A DNA stretch of 64,000 nt from Phoenix dactylifera (taxonomy: Eukaryota; Streptophyta; Magnoliopsida; Arecales; Arecaceae): contig NC_052404.1 of the NCBI RefSeq assembly GCF_009389715.1, forward strand, positions 7,400,745 through 7,464,744, written 5' to 3'. Numbering within the stretch: the first letter of the stretch is position 1; each line of letters begins with the position of its first letter. Below the pieces are notes generated by a model. It ran no database searches. It saw only the letters and a list, made by a program, of their open reading frames with translations, and had not been told where the DNA came from. The position numbers and the translations under genes were made by a program. This document shows positions 38,036 to 48,779 of the stretch, piece by piece.

Positions 38036-38519
38036 TGGATTATCTTAAATATTTTGAGGATTAATCAGACACATCTTAAAGAACAAAAAAAACCAATTAG
38101 TGTCATTCTGAGAATATTACTACTATTTATTGAGAAAATGATGCTGATTCAGGTGTGGTTTAGTTCCCCAATGTCTACATTTGTAGGTATATTATCCAAC
38201 CATCATTATAAAATGTATTTTTCTTACTACATGAAACAAAACCTTAAAATGATTGATAGTCGGTACCTTAAAAAGAAAGGTCCAACAAGGAGAAAAGAAA
38301 GGTCGAAAGAATTAAAATTAGAAAATACTACAAAACCAACTTAAGAATTTTAGTTTCCTTTTTCTCTTCGTTGTCCTCTGCCGTAATTTGCATACCAAAA
38401 CACTCATTTACAAGCAAGTTAGGGAGTATTATTTATGTATTTATTTATTTATTTTTATCTCAAGGGAAATAAGGCGAAGGGAATATATCGTTTTAATTTG
38501 GAGAATATATGCCTTTTTA

Positions 38520-39060
38520 TTTGACGGTGCCGGCGTGTCGGGAGTAAGCGAGATAACATGACGTGGACATCGCGTCAACACGCGATCCGCGTGTCAGACA
38601 TCGGGGCCACACGTGCTTTCCTCGCCATTCCACCGCGTCGGAAAGCTGATGCAGCCCACGCACCCACTTGATGCACCTTCGCACGTGTGTTTTGCCCCAC
38701 TTCCCACACTACCCCTACTAGCATCTCCATCGCATGATTCCGATCCCCCCATCCCCCAGCGCCCACTCGAGGGGTATTTTCGTAAAGGAAAGAAACTTTG
38801 CGGGGAAGCAAGTAGAGGAGTGATGTGGGGCTCACGTACGAGGCGATTCCCAGGCAAATGCAGCCGTGCCGTTCACACGGAGCCGGTTGCCGGTCGACGC
38901 TAACCTGAGCGCACGTATGAAAGCGTCGACCGAGCTTTGGCGAAGCAGGCGCCCGCATTCGACGATAGCCGGTAACCATCACCGGCTCCCTAGTCTAGAT
39001 TTTTGACCTTCCCCCAGCTTAAACCCCATAAAAAATCTCACTCCCTCTCTCCCTCTCCTC
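38520..39060 (+). promoter_or_regulatory. WRKY gene promoter region with W-box and TATA-like site
   Basis: A GC-richer block leads into the WRKY gene. TTGACC (a W-box, the site WRKY proteins bind) lies at 39003-39008. A W-box core on the other strand lies at 38574-38578, and TTGACG at 38521. CATAAAAAA at 39027-39035 is a candidate TATA box, followed by a C/T-rich patch (39040-39065) typical of plant core promoters. Self- or cross-regulation by WRKY factors is an inference from these sites. Confidence 0.5.
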
Positions 39061-39157
39061 TTCTCATCGCTTCCAACTTTTCTCCTCTCTAGCGAGAAAG
39101 AAAAAACCCTAACTCTGGGACTACAGCGAGATAAGAGAGACAGAGGGTGGGAATCCG

Positions 39158-39175
39158 ATGCGAGCGGCGCGATGA
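39158..39175 (+). promoter_or_regulatory. Five-codon upstream ORF overlapping the WRKY start
   Basis: ATG CGA GCG GCG CGA TGA (39158-39175) lies in another frame and its stop overlaps the main ATG at 39172. Such an arrangement could lower or tune translation of the main frame. AAACCCTAA (telo-box-like) lies upstream in the same leader at 39104-39112. Confidence 0.5.
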
Positions 39176-40316
39176 TGATGAAGAAGAGAGAAGAAAAGAT
39201 GGAGGTCGCGGCGGTGGCCGGAGTCTCCCCGTTCGTCGCCGACCAGGTCGGCGGGATCTTCGACATCGCCTTCGACAGCGGGGGAGACAAGAGCTCCCAA
39301 GGCTTCCTCGAGCTGCTCGGCCTCCCCGGGTCCTTCTTCGATCTCCCAGCTCCGGCGTCGCCGGTCGAGGCGACCCACTCGGCGGCACCGCCGGAGTCCT
39401 CCCCGGTGACCCCGAACTCGTCCTCGATCTCCTCCTCCTCCACGGAGGCTGCCACCGACACCGATCCGGCCAAGCCCCAGCCGCAGGAGGACGAGCAAGA
39501 CAAAGCCAAGAAAATGTAAGCTGTATACCAATTTTTCTTAAATCCTTGAAATCTTTTTAACAAATGTTTCCAGATATGGACTAAATCCGAAATAGTTTGT
39601 GGGGATTAAATTTTATATTTTTATACGAAAATCGAAAATTATACATACAGTGATTTGAAGGGAGGCAAGAACAAGCGGCAAAAGCGTCAGAGCGAGCCGA
39701 GGTTCGCGTTCATGACGAAGAGCGAGGTGAATCACTTGGAGGACGGGTACAGGTGGCGCAAGTACGGACAGAAGGCCGTCAAGAATAGCCACTCCCCCAG
39801 GTACTTATTTTCTCCCCATGCCACTCCTCCTCCCCGCCCATAACTACTGCTCGTAATTTTCTCTCACGTACGAGGGTACGATCGTCATGTTGGCGCAGGA
39901 GCTACTACCGCTGCACCAGCGCGATGTGCGGCGTGAAGAAGCGGGTGGAGCGGTCGTCGGTGGATCCCACGGTGGTGATCACGACCTACGAGGGCCAGCA
40001 CACCCACCCCAGCCCCGTCGTGCCACGTGGCGTCCATCCAGCACTCTCTCTTCCTCTCGCCGCCGAGATGCCGCCTCCGCCGCCGGCGGGCCCCGGCTTC
40101 GTCCTCCCTTCGCTCCAGGCGAAGGAGATCCACCTTCCCTACTTCACCAGCTACCTCCCTCCCCCGCCGACGGATTTCCGCCTTGCGTCTGCTGGTATCA
40201 TCACGGCACCCTCCGGCGATTTGAGACACTGCACTCCCGCGGCCGATATTCTGAACAGGAATCGCGGGCTGCTTCAGGACGTCATTCCATCGGATATCAG
40301 GAACAACGAAGAGTAG
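39172..40316 (+). CDS. WRKY transcription factor, group IIc, three exons
   Basis: Exons 39172-39515, 39651-39800 and 39899-40316 join in frame to 303 codons. The first of three consecutive ATGs is used. The single WRKY domain has WRKYGQK at 150-156 and a zinc finger C170-X4-C175-X23-H199-X-H201, the group IIc pattern. The second intron splits the Arg codon before SYYRC, the conserved WRKY intron position. A basic stretch ([10 protein letters not shown], about 119-128) can serve as nuclear signal. The N-terminus is acidic and Ser-rich; the C-terminus is Pro-rich. The protein should bind W-boxes in the nucleus and regulate stress or developmental genes; the exact orthologue is not assigned ([16 protein letters not shown] resembles the WRKY8/28/48/57/71 set). 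Oddity: the usual KNSPFPRS reads KNSHSPRS. Confidence 0.93.
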
Positions 40317-42949
40317 ATGTTTGGTACGTTAGTTCTTTCGTTTTTTTTTTTGCCCCCCTTTTTTCTCGTCCTCTTTTGGGGGATCGTACGTACTAAATGA
40401 TGGAAGTTGGAGAACCGTCCATTTCGTGTGCGGAGATTACCCACTGATGAAGATGTATTGTCACTACTACTCTGTAAATGATTAGTTTTCTTCTACTTCT
40501 TATAGCGTTGTTTTCTGCGGTAAAAATTAGATTTTTTTTTTTCGGGTGGTTTTTGGAAGTGTGGTGCACCCAGCTCGGTTCGTTGGAATTTCGAAATTAG
40601 GTTATGGTTATACGGTAGTTGTTGATGGAGGAGTGGAAATGGGAGAAAAGCGACTTTTTTCATTGCCAAGGATTGGAGACCCGTTTGTGGGAAGACGAAA
40701 GCAACCATAGAATGATCTAGGGGAAGGGCGACGGCGGAGAGACAAAGGGCAGGCTAACTCCAAGATTGCAAGGCTTGGTCTAGCTTAGGGGTTGGGAGTG
40801 AGATTCGGAGCATAGTGGTTGCTCTTTTTTATCCAAACTGGGTGGCTTATGGCTCCCTTCCATTCCTTCCCTTGCTTTAGCTTAGGTTCAGGGGTTGGGG
40901 AAGGGAGAGATCTTGATTTAAGTGCAGAGAAGTTTGGAAGTTGGAAGCACAGTACAAGAATATAAATAAGAATGCGATGTTAAAAAAGAAAAAATAAAGA
41001 TCTCTTTTTTTTCTTCCTACATTAAAAGAATTTAATGTTTCTTTTAGGGTGTTCAATTTGAAGGGAGGGGTGTCCTTGTCATAGTTGCTTGGAATTTTGG
41101 CGACGAGTAAATGAGGTTGCCGCGCCGGCTATAGCTAGGCAAGAAATTTCACCGCAGGAGATCAATGTGTAAGGGGAGGGACAGCCATAGAGCCGTATGG
41201 GCTGTTTTTTTTTGTTGTTGTTGTTGTTGCTAAGGAGCCGTATGGGCTGTTTGGTAGGTGTCACTGATTCTCGAGGAGAGTAGGTGTTCTTGCATGCTAT
41301 ATTATGTACACGTATTGCCTCCCCATAAAGATATAGATATATATTTACGAACTTTATATTGATGTGTTTATATATGGATGGATAACAACCACCCAAAACA
41401 TGTATGAATTAGTGTTGGTTTGATTTTCTTATGCATCACACCATGCTCCAGTGTTTTCTCCTGGTTCGCTTTGCTTATCATTTTCGAACACCACCGAGCA
41501 GAAACATATGTTGGTTTGTTTTATTTAGCAGCTGCTTTTGACGGAAATTTCAGTGTTTTTTATTATGCAGCGACGTTACGTATCTTTTCTTTCGCCCTTT
41601 CGCGCGCGTTGTCCATTGCGTATTTGTGCTCGATATGGTTGTAGGTTAAAATTCTAGCCACGCATTCGGATTCTGATCTTTGTCCGGTCTTTCTTCTTCC
41701 TCTCTTTCCTTGCCTTCACTCCGTCTCAGTAAGACTTTCTTCACATGAAATATAATTTTCACTTGCTTCTGCACGACGAATAATATCGTGCAAATCTCTG
41801 AATTCTCTCTCTCTTCAGCAAGAAGAAGAGTTTTATTTGTTTGCTAAAAAAGAAAAGAAGAAGAAGAACATTTTTATTTTCTAGGTAAAAGGCTATTATG
41901 GGATGCTGTTCCAAACGATCGAGGAGAATGGAATTAATCCAGCACCGAAGCTGTTGATAACAAATCCCAAGTTTCATATTCGTGTACAAATACCTATGTC
42001 TTGCACCTGTTATCTTGTTCATTCTGTCTGAAGTTAGAGCCGGTGCTTTCATTTGAGAAGTGCGTGCATCTTCGAAGAGGATTTTGGGTATGCGGTGCTG
42101 GCTGTTGTGTTATAATAAATATCAACGAGTCAAAGGGGCTAACTGGTCGTCATAAAATAAGGTTCTCATACAAGAGCAATATAGGGAGCGCAGAAAAGAG
42201 TAGCACATGAAGATGATTCAGGTAGACGAGCAAGATACATGGCATTTTGCGAACCAGACAGAAGCTTTGAAAAGTCTCGATGCCAGAAGATATTTCGCGC
42301 AATTTGTGGCTCTCCTAGAAGACTTCTCGATGGTTTTCCGAGAAAAAACTAATAAAAAAAAAATTCAACGGTTATCCCAAAACAAGACAAGGACTCAATG
42401 GTCGTTCTTGATGTTTACTCGCGGGAATGGTTTCATAGATCAACTTCGGGTGTTTTTCATGCCTGTTAAATTATACCCTGCACCAACATGGCCATGGATC
42501 TTTGCTGTGGGCCAATTATCGAGACTAGCAAATGATGGATGGTGCCCATAAGAAGAAGATGAGATGATTGGCATGATGCATGTCCACATAGTGCACACTG
42601 TGTTAGGGCATAATTTGCCGCTTGGATGGCCGAATATGCTACTTATGTAGTTTCGTGCGGTGATAGAGGAAAGTAGAGCTTAGCAATTAGGGGAATCGGA
42701 GAATCCACAATCCTTAAACAATTAGGATTTGTTGCGTCAAATGATCAGGTTCTCTTCATGCTTCTTCGGATGCCAAAAATGCTATTCATGTAATTTTTGA
42801 ATTTCTTTTAATTAAAAAGAAGGAGCTTGTGAATTGATGGAGGAAATTACAGCTTGGGAATTGGAGAAATCGGCAACCTTGAAACTACTGGGATTTCTAA
42901 AATCATGAATTTATGGGAATTGTGCACGCTATATATATCTTTATCTTTT
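40317..42949. other. WRKY 3' UTR and intergenic DNA
   Basis: The WRKY 3' UTR likely extends to about 40500. The rest shows no recognisable protein. The 114-codon frame at 42207-42551 has no domain I know and no exon-like support. Confidence 0.5.
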
Positions 42950-45900
42950 CCAATGTCTATTTTCTTGTTTTTTCTTTTATTATTATAACGGATGACTCAT
43001 ACACTTCCAGTGTGAATACATAAAAAAAAATCAAAAAATAACAAGTCTCAAAGTGCTCTAGGCAACTTCCTCTCACCAACCCAAAGAGCTCCCCATAGTG
43101 GTCAACCACATACGAGGCCACCCAATCCATAGCTCCATTGGACTCTTTGTAAACATGCTTGGCCTGAAAAGCGACATCTTCACCCACTATGACCCGAATA
43201 TCTCGAAGCAAATGGTGGCAACCATCCCCACCGCTGGTGCCCCTTAGATCTAGCCGATCACTATAGCCGAATCGCCCTCGAGCAGGACTGTGCTGATCCG
43301 TAGAACACGTCGGGCTTGACACAGACCGGCCCAAGCTGCTCTCAGCTCCATCCCCAAAACAGAGATGTCAAAGATCTAACACCTACCAGCAACAACTATC
43401 CTAGAGTCCGGGCCTCTGACAATGAAGCATGTATCACCCCTCCTCAAACAGATTGTTGATTCAACTAGTGTCCTACCCTGCCACCTTAGAGCGGAGAAAA
43501 TCGCAAACCCGAAGTCCGCCCATGACCTCAACATTAATCATGGGCGGCCAGAGCCTCACCAGAGAGTATCCACCACATCCAGACTACGCCCATCGCCGAT
43601 CAGCCACTTGGTGTTAGCCAAGATAGTGGGCATATACCTGCAAATGTTCTGCCAAAGGAAAGAGCACCTCTGGCCACTCTGAGTCACCCGACCCGCCGCC
43701 ACCGATTCATAGAGGATAATCATCACCTGACTCCAGAAATACTGCGGCTCAAGTATCAGTCATGCCGCATGCCGAGCAATCAATGCCTTTCTCCTCATAA
43801 GAAGATACTTGACCCCCAACCCTTCCTCGCGAGTTGACAGGCAAACCGTCTCCCATGCGAACAAATGCACCCTATGATCGCCGCCATATGAGCCCCACAG
43901 GAAATTCCGGAGAAGCCGCTCAATCCTCATCAATACAGTCTTTGGGATGACTATGTTCACATGAGATATACCGACATGGAGCTTAGGACCGACCTCACCA
44001 GCGTCAACCTACCCATATAGATAACGAGGCCGCTCTCCAGCCCTTCAACCGCTCTTGGATGTGCTACACCATACTGAAGCACTTCGACAACCGCAATCTC
44101 TTTCTAGGAATGGAGACGCCCAAATAACTCCACATCCCCTCTTGCTCCTGCATTTTAAGGAGCCCCCTGATAACCTGCTTCACTCACAATTCTTGTCTTT
44201 GGACTGAAGCAGATGATAGATTTGTGGAGGTTCACCCTCTAACCTGATGTTTTACAGTTGTCCTCCAAGATACCTCTGAGGGCCAATGCGTCCCCCGTCC
44301 TCGTCCTCATAAGAAGCAGATAATCATCGGCAAACAATAGATAGGAGATCAGTTAGGCACCGGGGGCTGGCACATAGGCATCTAAGCAGCCTGCAGGGTG
44401 CAGGATAATACATCAGCACAAATGATGAACAAGTAAGGAGACAAAGGGCAATCTTGAAGCCCGATAGTGGAGTGGAAGAAAGGCAACAATGTCCCCTAGA
44501 TCAGGATGGAGAAGGACGACCTTTGCACACAACCAAGAACCCAGGCTACCTAGGTCTCCAAAGCAAAGTTGAGAAAGCCCCAACGGACTCTATCGTAAGC
44601 TCTCTCTATATCCAGCTTCACTGCTATGTAGCTCTGCATCTCAAGGCACGTTGCAGATCCTACATCATCTTCTGGGCAATCAGGACATTATCAGAAATGC
44701 TCCGACTCTCCACAAATGCCTCCTGTTCCTGGCTGATAAGTCTGGAAAGCAAAGGCTTCATCCTGCTCATCAGGATCTTCACCACTACCTTGTGGAGGGT
44801 AGTGCAAATACTGATCGGCCTAAAGTGACTGGACTCCATCGCAGCCTGATGCTACGGGATGAGGGTGACATAGATTGCCTTCCAGTCATCAGCCACCGAT
44901 GTTGTACTGAAGAACAATTGGACAACCTCCACTATCGCCCTCTGGATGACGCACCAATACGTCCTAAAGAAGAAGAAGGCAAAGTCATTCGACCTCAAGG
45001 CTTTATCTTCCACGAAAGCCAAATGTCCCCCCACACCTCACTCTCAGACACTGCCCAAATCAGGTTCGCATTCTTCACCATTCCAACTCCAACATCTGGC
45101 AATAAAAACTGGGCGACCACCCCCGAGATACTGTCCTCTGTCCACCTAAACATGAAGAAGTTAACTAGAACCTATCTGACTCTGCTCTCCTCCTTCACTC
45201 TCTTCCCAGCCCCATCTCTCTAGGATCGGATCATGTTCTTCTGCCTCCTAATAATGGTCGACTGGTGAAAGCAACGGATGTCCTGTCCCCTTTCTTAATC
45301 CAATGGACCGTGAACTTCTGCCTCCAAAAAATATCATGTTGTCGCAAGAGAGAATGATGCATAGCCAGCTTCTGATGCAGGACAACCATGTCGGCCTCTG
45401 GTAGCTTGCCGCTACTATCCTCTCTCCCCTAAAGATTAACTATATGCGACACCCCGCTTCTACAAATTATGATACCCCCTGACATGTTATGAGACTCCAC
45501 AGCAAAAGACTCCCAGACAACCGAAAGGCGATGCTGAGCTCAGCGAAGGCTATCTCTAGAAAGCTGCGTCTCACATAGGAAACAGTTGTCCGAATCGTTT
45601 ACATGGACTAGCCTTCTGAATGAGGTGTTAGAGAAGTGCTTGGCCGCTTTCCTACAGTTCTATAGTAGGATCTTCATTCCGCACCATGTTGCAAATTCAG
45701 CCCCTCCTCTTTGCTGCACGGGGCCTCAACACCCAACACCACTAAGTGGGTCGACCCATCACCAGTCCCATCACCATCCACACTTCCTGAATCTCCTCCC
45801 AACACTGTCGTTCTCACCTTCCTCACCACTGATTGGTGGTCCAAGATGGCAGCAACAACACTCGAGTCCGCCTGGTCGGCCGCCTGCCCGCCATTGTCAG

Positions 45901-47690
45901 CCTCTTTCCCAGCCCCCTCCCCACTCGGCTAGTAGCCTGGGGGCCTCATGTCCAAACCACTCGGGGCACCGCCTCCCAGCGTCATAGCGCCGAAGCAGGC
46001 CTGGGAGGCCTCCTCGCCAACGCCCCTGGTGGAGTCGGAGAGAAACTGAGGGGCGTCGGGGTCGGAGCCGTCCTTGCTGGGGAGTGTCCTGGAGTAGAGG
46101 CGAATGGGACGGCAGCCCCCCGCTCCTACAATCCTAATCCCCGATCATGCCCATCCTTTCGCTTGGGTACCATGGACGCGCCCCACTCGTCCACACGGGT
46201 GGCTCAGCTCGCACATCCGGGTTGGCCCGTGCTTCCGGGCTAGCCCGATCAGCCTGGCCAAGGCCCTCCCAGACTGAACCGGTCGCTGGGCTCCTAGGCC
46301 TTTTGTTAGATAGGCCTAGGCCCGCATCCATCATCAACACTTATGGGCCGGCTAACTCAAAACCAACTGCGGCATCCGCCGAGTCGACTAGGTCAGTCAA
46401 TGGATCGAAACTCATCCCCACTTGGCAGCTGCCCTGAGTCGCCCTTGACCCCAAGCCAGAGTCGCCTCCCTCTTCTGCCAGCTGATTCTTTAGGTGGGTT
46501 GGGGGGGGGGGGGGGGGGGGAGCGAGTGCCATCGCGCCACCTTCGTCCGTTTTTGCCAACTGTTTGAGTCCGGTGGTGAGCCAAAAGAGCTCGGGCGGTT
46601 GGGTGGGGATTGCGGCCTAGAGGAAGAAGACTCGGGTGTTGACTCAGTCATCTTCTTCGGCCGCGGCAGCCCCTTCGTTGCTTGCGATGGCCGAATCCTC
46701 ATGGCCACTAGCCAAGGGTCGAAGATTGGCTGTTGGGTCTCTTCGCTAAAGCTCAAGCCTGGTTCCCCATGGTTTCCGCCGGTTTTCACCACCATGGGGG
46801 TAGGGGACCATGCCCGCGCCTGCCTCTCCTCCATCACAGACGTTGAAAATCTGCAAGCCCCTCAGCGTGCCTGATCTGCCTGCAAGCATAGCAGAAATCG
46901 GGCACATTCTCATAGACAAAGGGCTGCCACAACACCCTCGCCTTTCCCTTGATTCGAATGCCGGGTAGCAGCGGCGCAGTGGCGCCAATGGCCATCTTGA
47001 TTCTGACGAAACCTATCACCTTCTATTGCTCCGTTATCTCGTCGACGACCAGAGGTCGGCCGGCTACTGGCCAGCCACCGCCACGATCTGCAGGATCGTC
47101 TCGCTCAACCAGTACTCCATCAAGAGCCAAGATAGTCGGATCTAGACTACAGTCGTCTTCACAGCATCCAGATCGGGCACAAAATCGGAAGCCCACGACT
47201 CCATGGCTAGCAACTAGCCCGCCACCACCCATGGGCTGCCGGTAAGGGCGAGTTCCCGATCAGTGGTGATTTTGAACCGGGGAGCGAGGTGGTCATCGTC
47301 GAGCGGCACCGCTTCCACCTCATACTTCGTCTTTCCCCAGGGATTGACGTCCTTGGCCACCCACTCCATTGGCACCCAGCGGCTAAGGCTCCGGACGACC
47401 CCCGCCCGGTCCTCCCACTCCTTTCGAGACGTCTCGATCAGCTCGTCCGACAGCTCGAGGACTACCATGAAGAGCCGCCGGAGGTTCTCCACCTCTGCCT
47501 CTGAGATCGGGTGCGTCGCCCAACCGCCTAGCTTTGCTCGACCACCCATCTCCTTCCCTTGAGCCGGCTGTCCCCAGCTCCCACCGGCGGCAGCGCCGCC
47601 CACCGCCTTGCTCCCCTTGTTCTTCTCTGCCATCACCAATCGTGCATGAATTTCAAAGCAAACTAGCCGTTAATACCGCTGTCTCTATTC
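42950..47690 (-). pseudogene. Decayed L1-type LINE with internal deletions
   Basis: Read on the minus strand, pieces align in order with the intact LINE at 54-60.5 kb. ORF1 N-terminus with the DUF4283-like region: 47639-47214. Segment with GIRIKGKARVLWQPFVYENVP: about 47019-46834. ORF2 start with a WNCRGA-like motif and CETQLS: about 45690-45540. RT segments with YW..I..A..E.VQ.FF....DWKA..VTLIP: 45034-44852. Segment with VIPKTVLMRIERLLRNFLWGS: 43960-43760. RNase H end with DVAFQAKHVYKESNGAMDWVASYV: about 43220-43090. About 650 bp of the endonuclease C-terminus and about 900 bp around the zf-RVT region are missing. Frames are broken throughout, so it cannot encode active enzymes. The knuckle reads CYAC but has lost its last Cys. 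A 20-G run lies at 46501-46520. Confidence 0.88.
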
Positions 47691-47693
47691 CCT

Positions 47694-48546
47694 GGTGGTT
47701 CTATATACACCCCCCCTATTGCTCAGGACACCCCCCAAAAATTAAAAAAAAATTAAATACTCTCGACACCCCCCCATTTGCTAAGGACACCCCTAAAAAA
47801 TTGAAAATTCCTAAATTACCCCCCACCCTCCCCACCCCCTCACCTAAATTGCTCTCTACACCCCCCAAACCCCCCCCCCCACCCCACTCTTCCCCTCCAA
47901 AACACCTCGCCAACGCCCAAAACCCCCCCGTTCCCCCTTCTCCCTCTCGTCGCCGGCATTCTCCCGATCTCCGACCACCTCGCCGGCTTCTCCCGGAACC
48001 ACCTCGCCGGCTTCTCCCGAAATTTTTTTTTTTCACGGTTCGTGCTCCGTTCGGCACTGGATCGCCGAACAAAAGGCTTCTGTTCGGCTGAACAGTGCCG
48101 GACAGAAGCCTTCTGTTCGGCACTGTGCAGCCGAACAGATCTGTTCGGTTGAGGGTTGCCGAACAGAAGGCTTCTGTTCGGCACTGTTCAGCCGAACAGA
48201 AGCCTTTTGTTCGGCGATCCAGTGCCGAACGGAGCACGAACCGTGAAAAAAAAAAATTCGGGAGAAGCCGGCGAGGTGGTTCCGGGAGAAGCCGGCGAGG
48301 TGGTCGGAGATCGGGAGAATGCCGGCGACGAGAGGGAGAAGGGGGAACGGGGGAGGAGGGGTTTAAGGGGGGTTTGAGGGGTGTTTTTTTTTTTTCTTTT
48401 CAAAACAAAACGGAGGAGGAGGAAGGGGGGTGTATGAGAAAATTTCAAGGGCAATATGGTAATTACACTAAAGGTTAGTTTGGGTATTTTTTTTTTGGTT
48501 TTTGGGGGGTGTCCTGAGCAATAGGGGGGGTGTATATAGAACTACC
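47694..48546. mobile_element. Long foldback element with 50-bp terminal and 210-bp inner inverted repeats
   Basis: The ends are GGTGGTTCTATATACACC on the left and, as reverse complement, GGTAGTTCTATATACACC on the right. The match continues for about 50 bases (TATTGCTCAGGACACCCCCC). After a divergent stretch in each arm, an almost perfect inner inverted repeat runs from about 47929 to the centre near 48141 and back to 48353. It contains repeated TTCGGC/GCCGAA words. Target duplication is ambiguous: CCCT or up to CCCTGGT flanks both sides (47690-47696 and 48547-48553). No transposase is present, so it is non-autonomous; I do not assign a superfamily. It sits at the 5' edge of the decayed LINE. 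Confidence 0.85.
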
Positions 48547-48771
48547 CCCTGGTTAGCTGACTCGGTTCAGACCTTTTCCAATCTTGTCCAATGGATGAGA
48601 TATGCCATCAAAACAGGCCCCTTTGTAATCGAATATTTCTATTTTAGAAGCATGGTGCAGCCAGTAAAGACCATTCATATGTTTGCATTATTGTGCCATC
48701 ACTGATACATATTCATAAATAAGTAATTGATGATAGTAACATGAGGTATACCCGTATGTTTAATTATAGGT
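48547..48771. other. Short spacer between two elements
   Basis: No gene or repeat is recognised between the foldback element and the hAT element. Confidence 0.5.
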
Positions 48772-48779
48772 GTTGTAAA
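48772..48779. repeat. hAT target-site duplication, left
   Basis: GTTGTAAA directly precedes the left terminal repeat and is identical to 50183-50190. Confidence 0.9.

Noticed and set aside
42207..42551. 114-codon frame between the WRKY gene and the dead LINE
   Set aside because: No recognised domain, no splice support and unremarkable composition.
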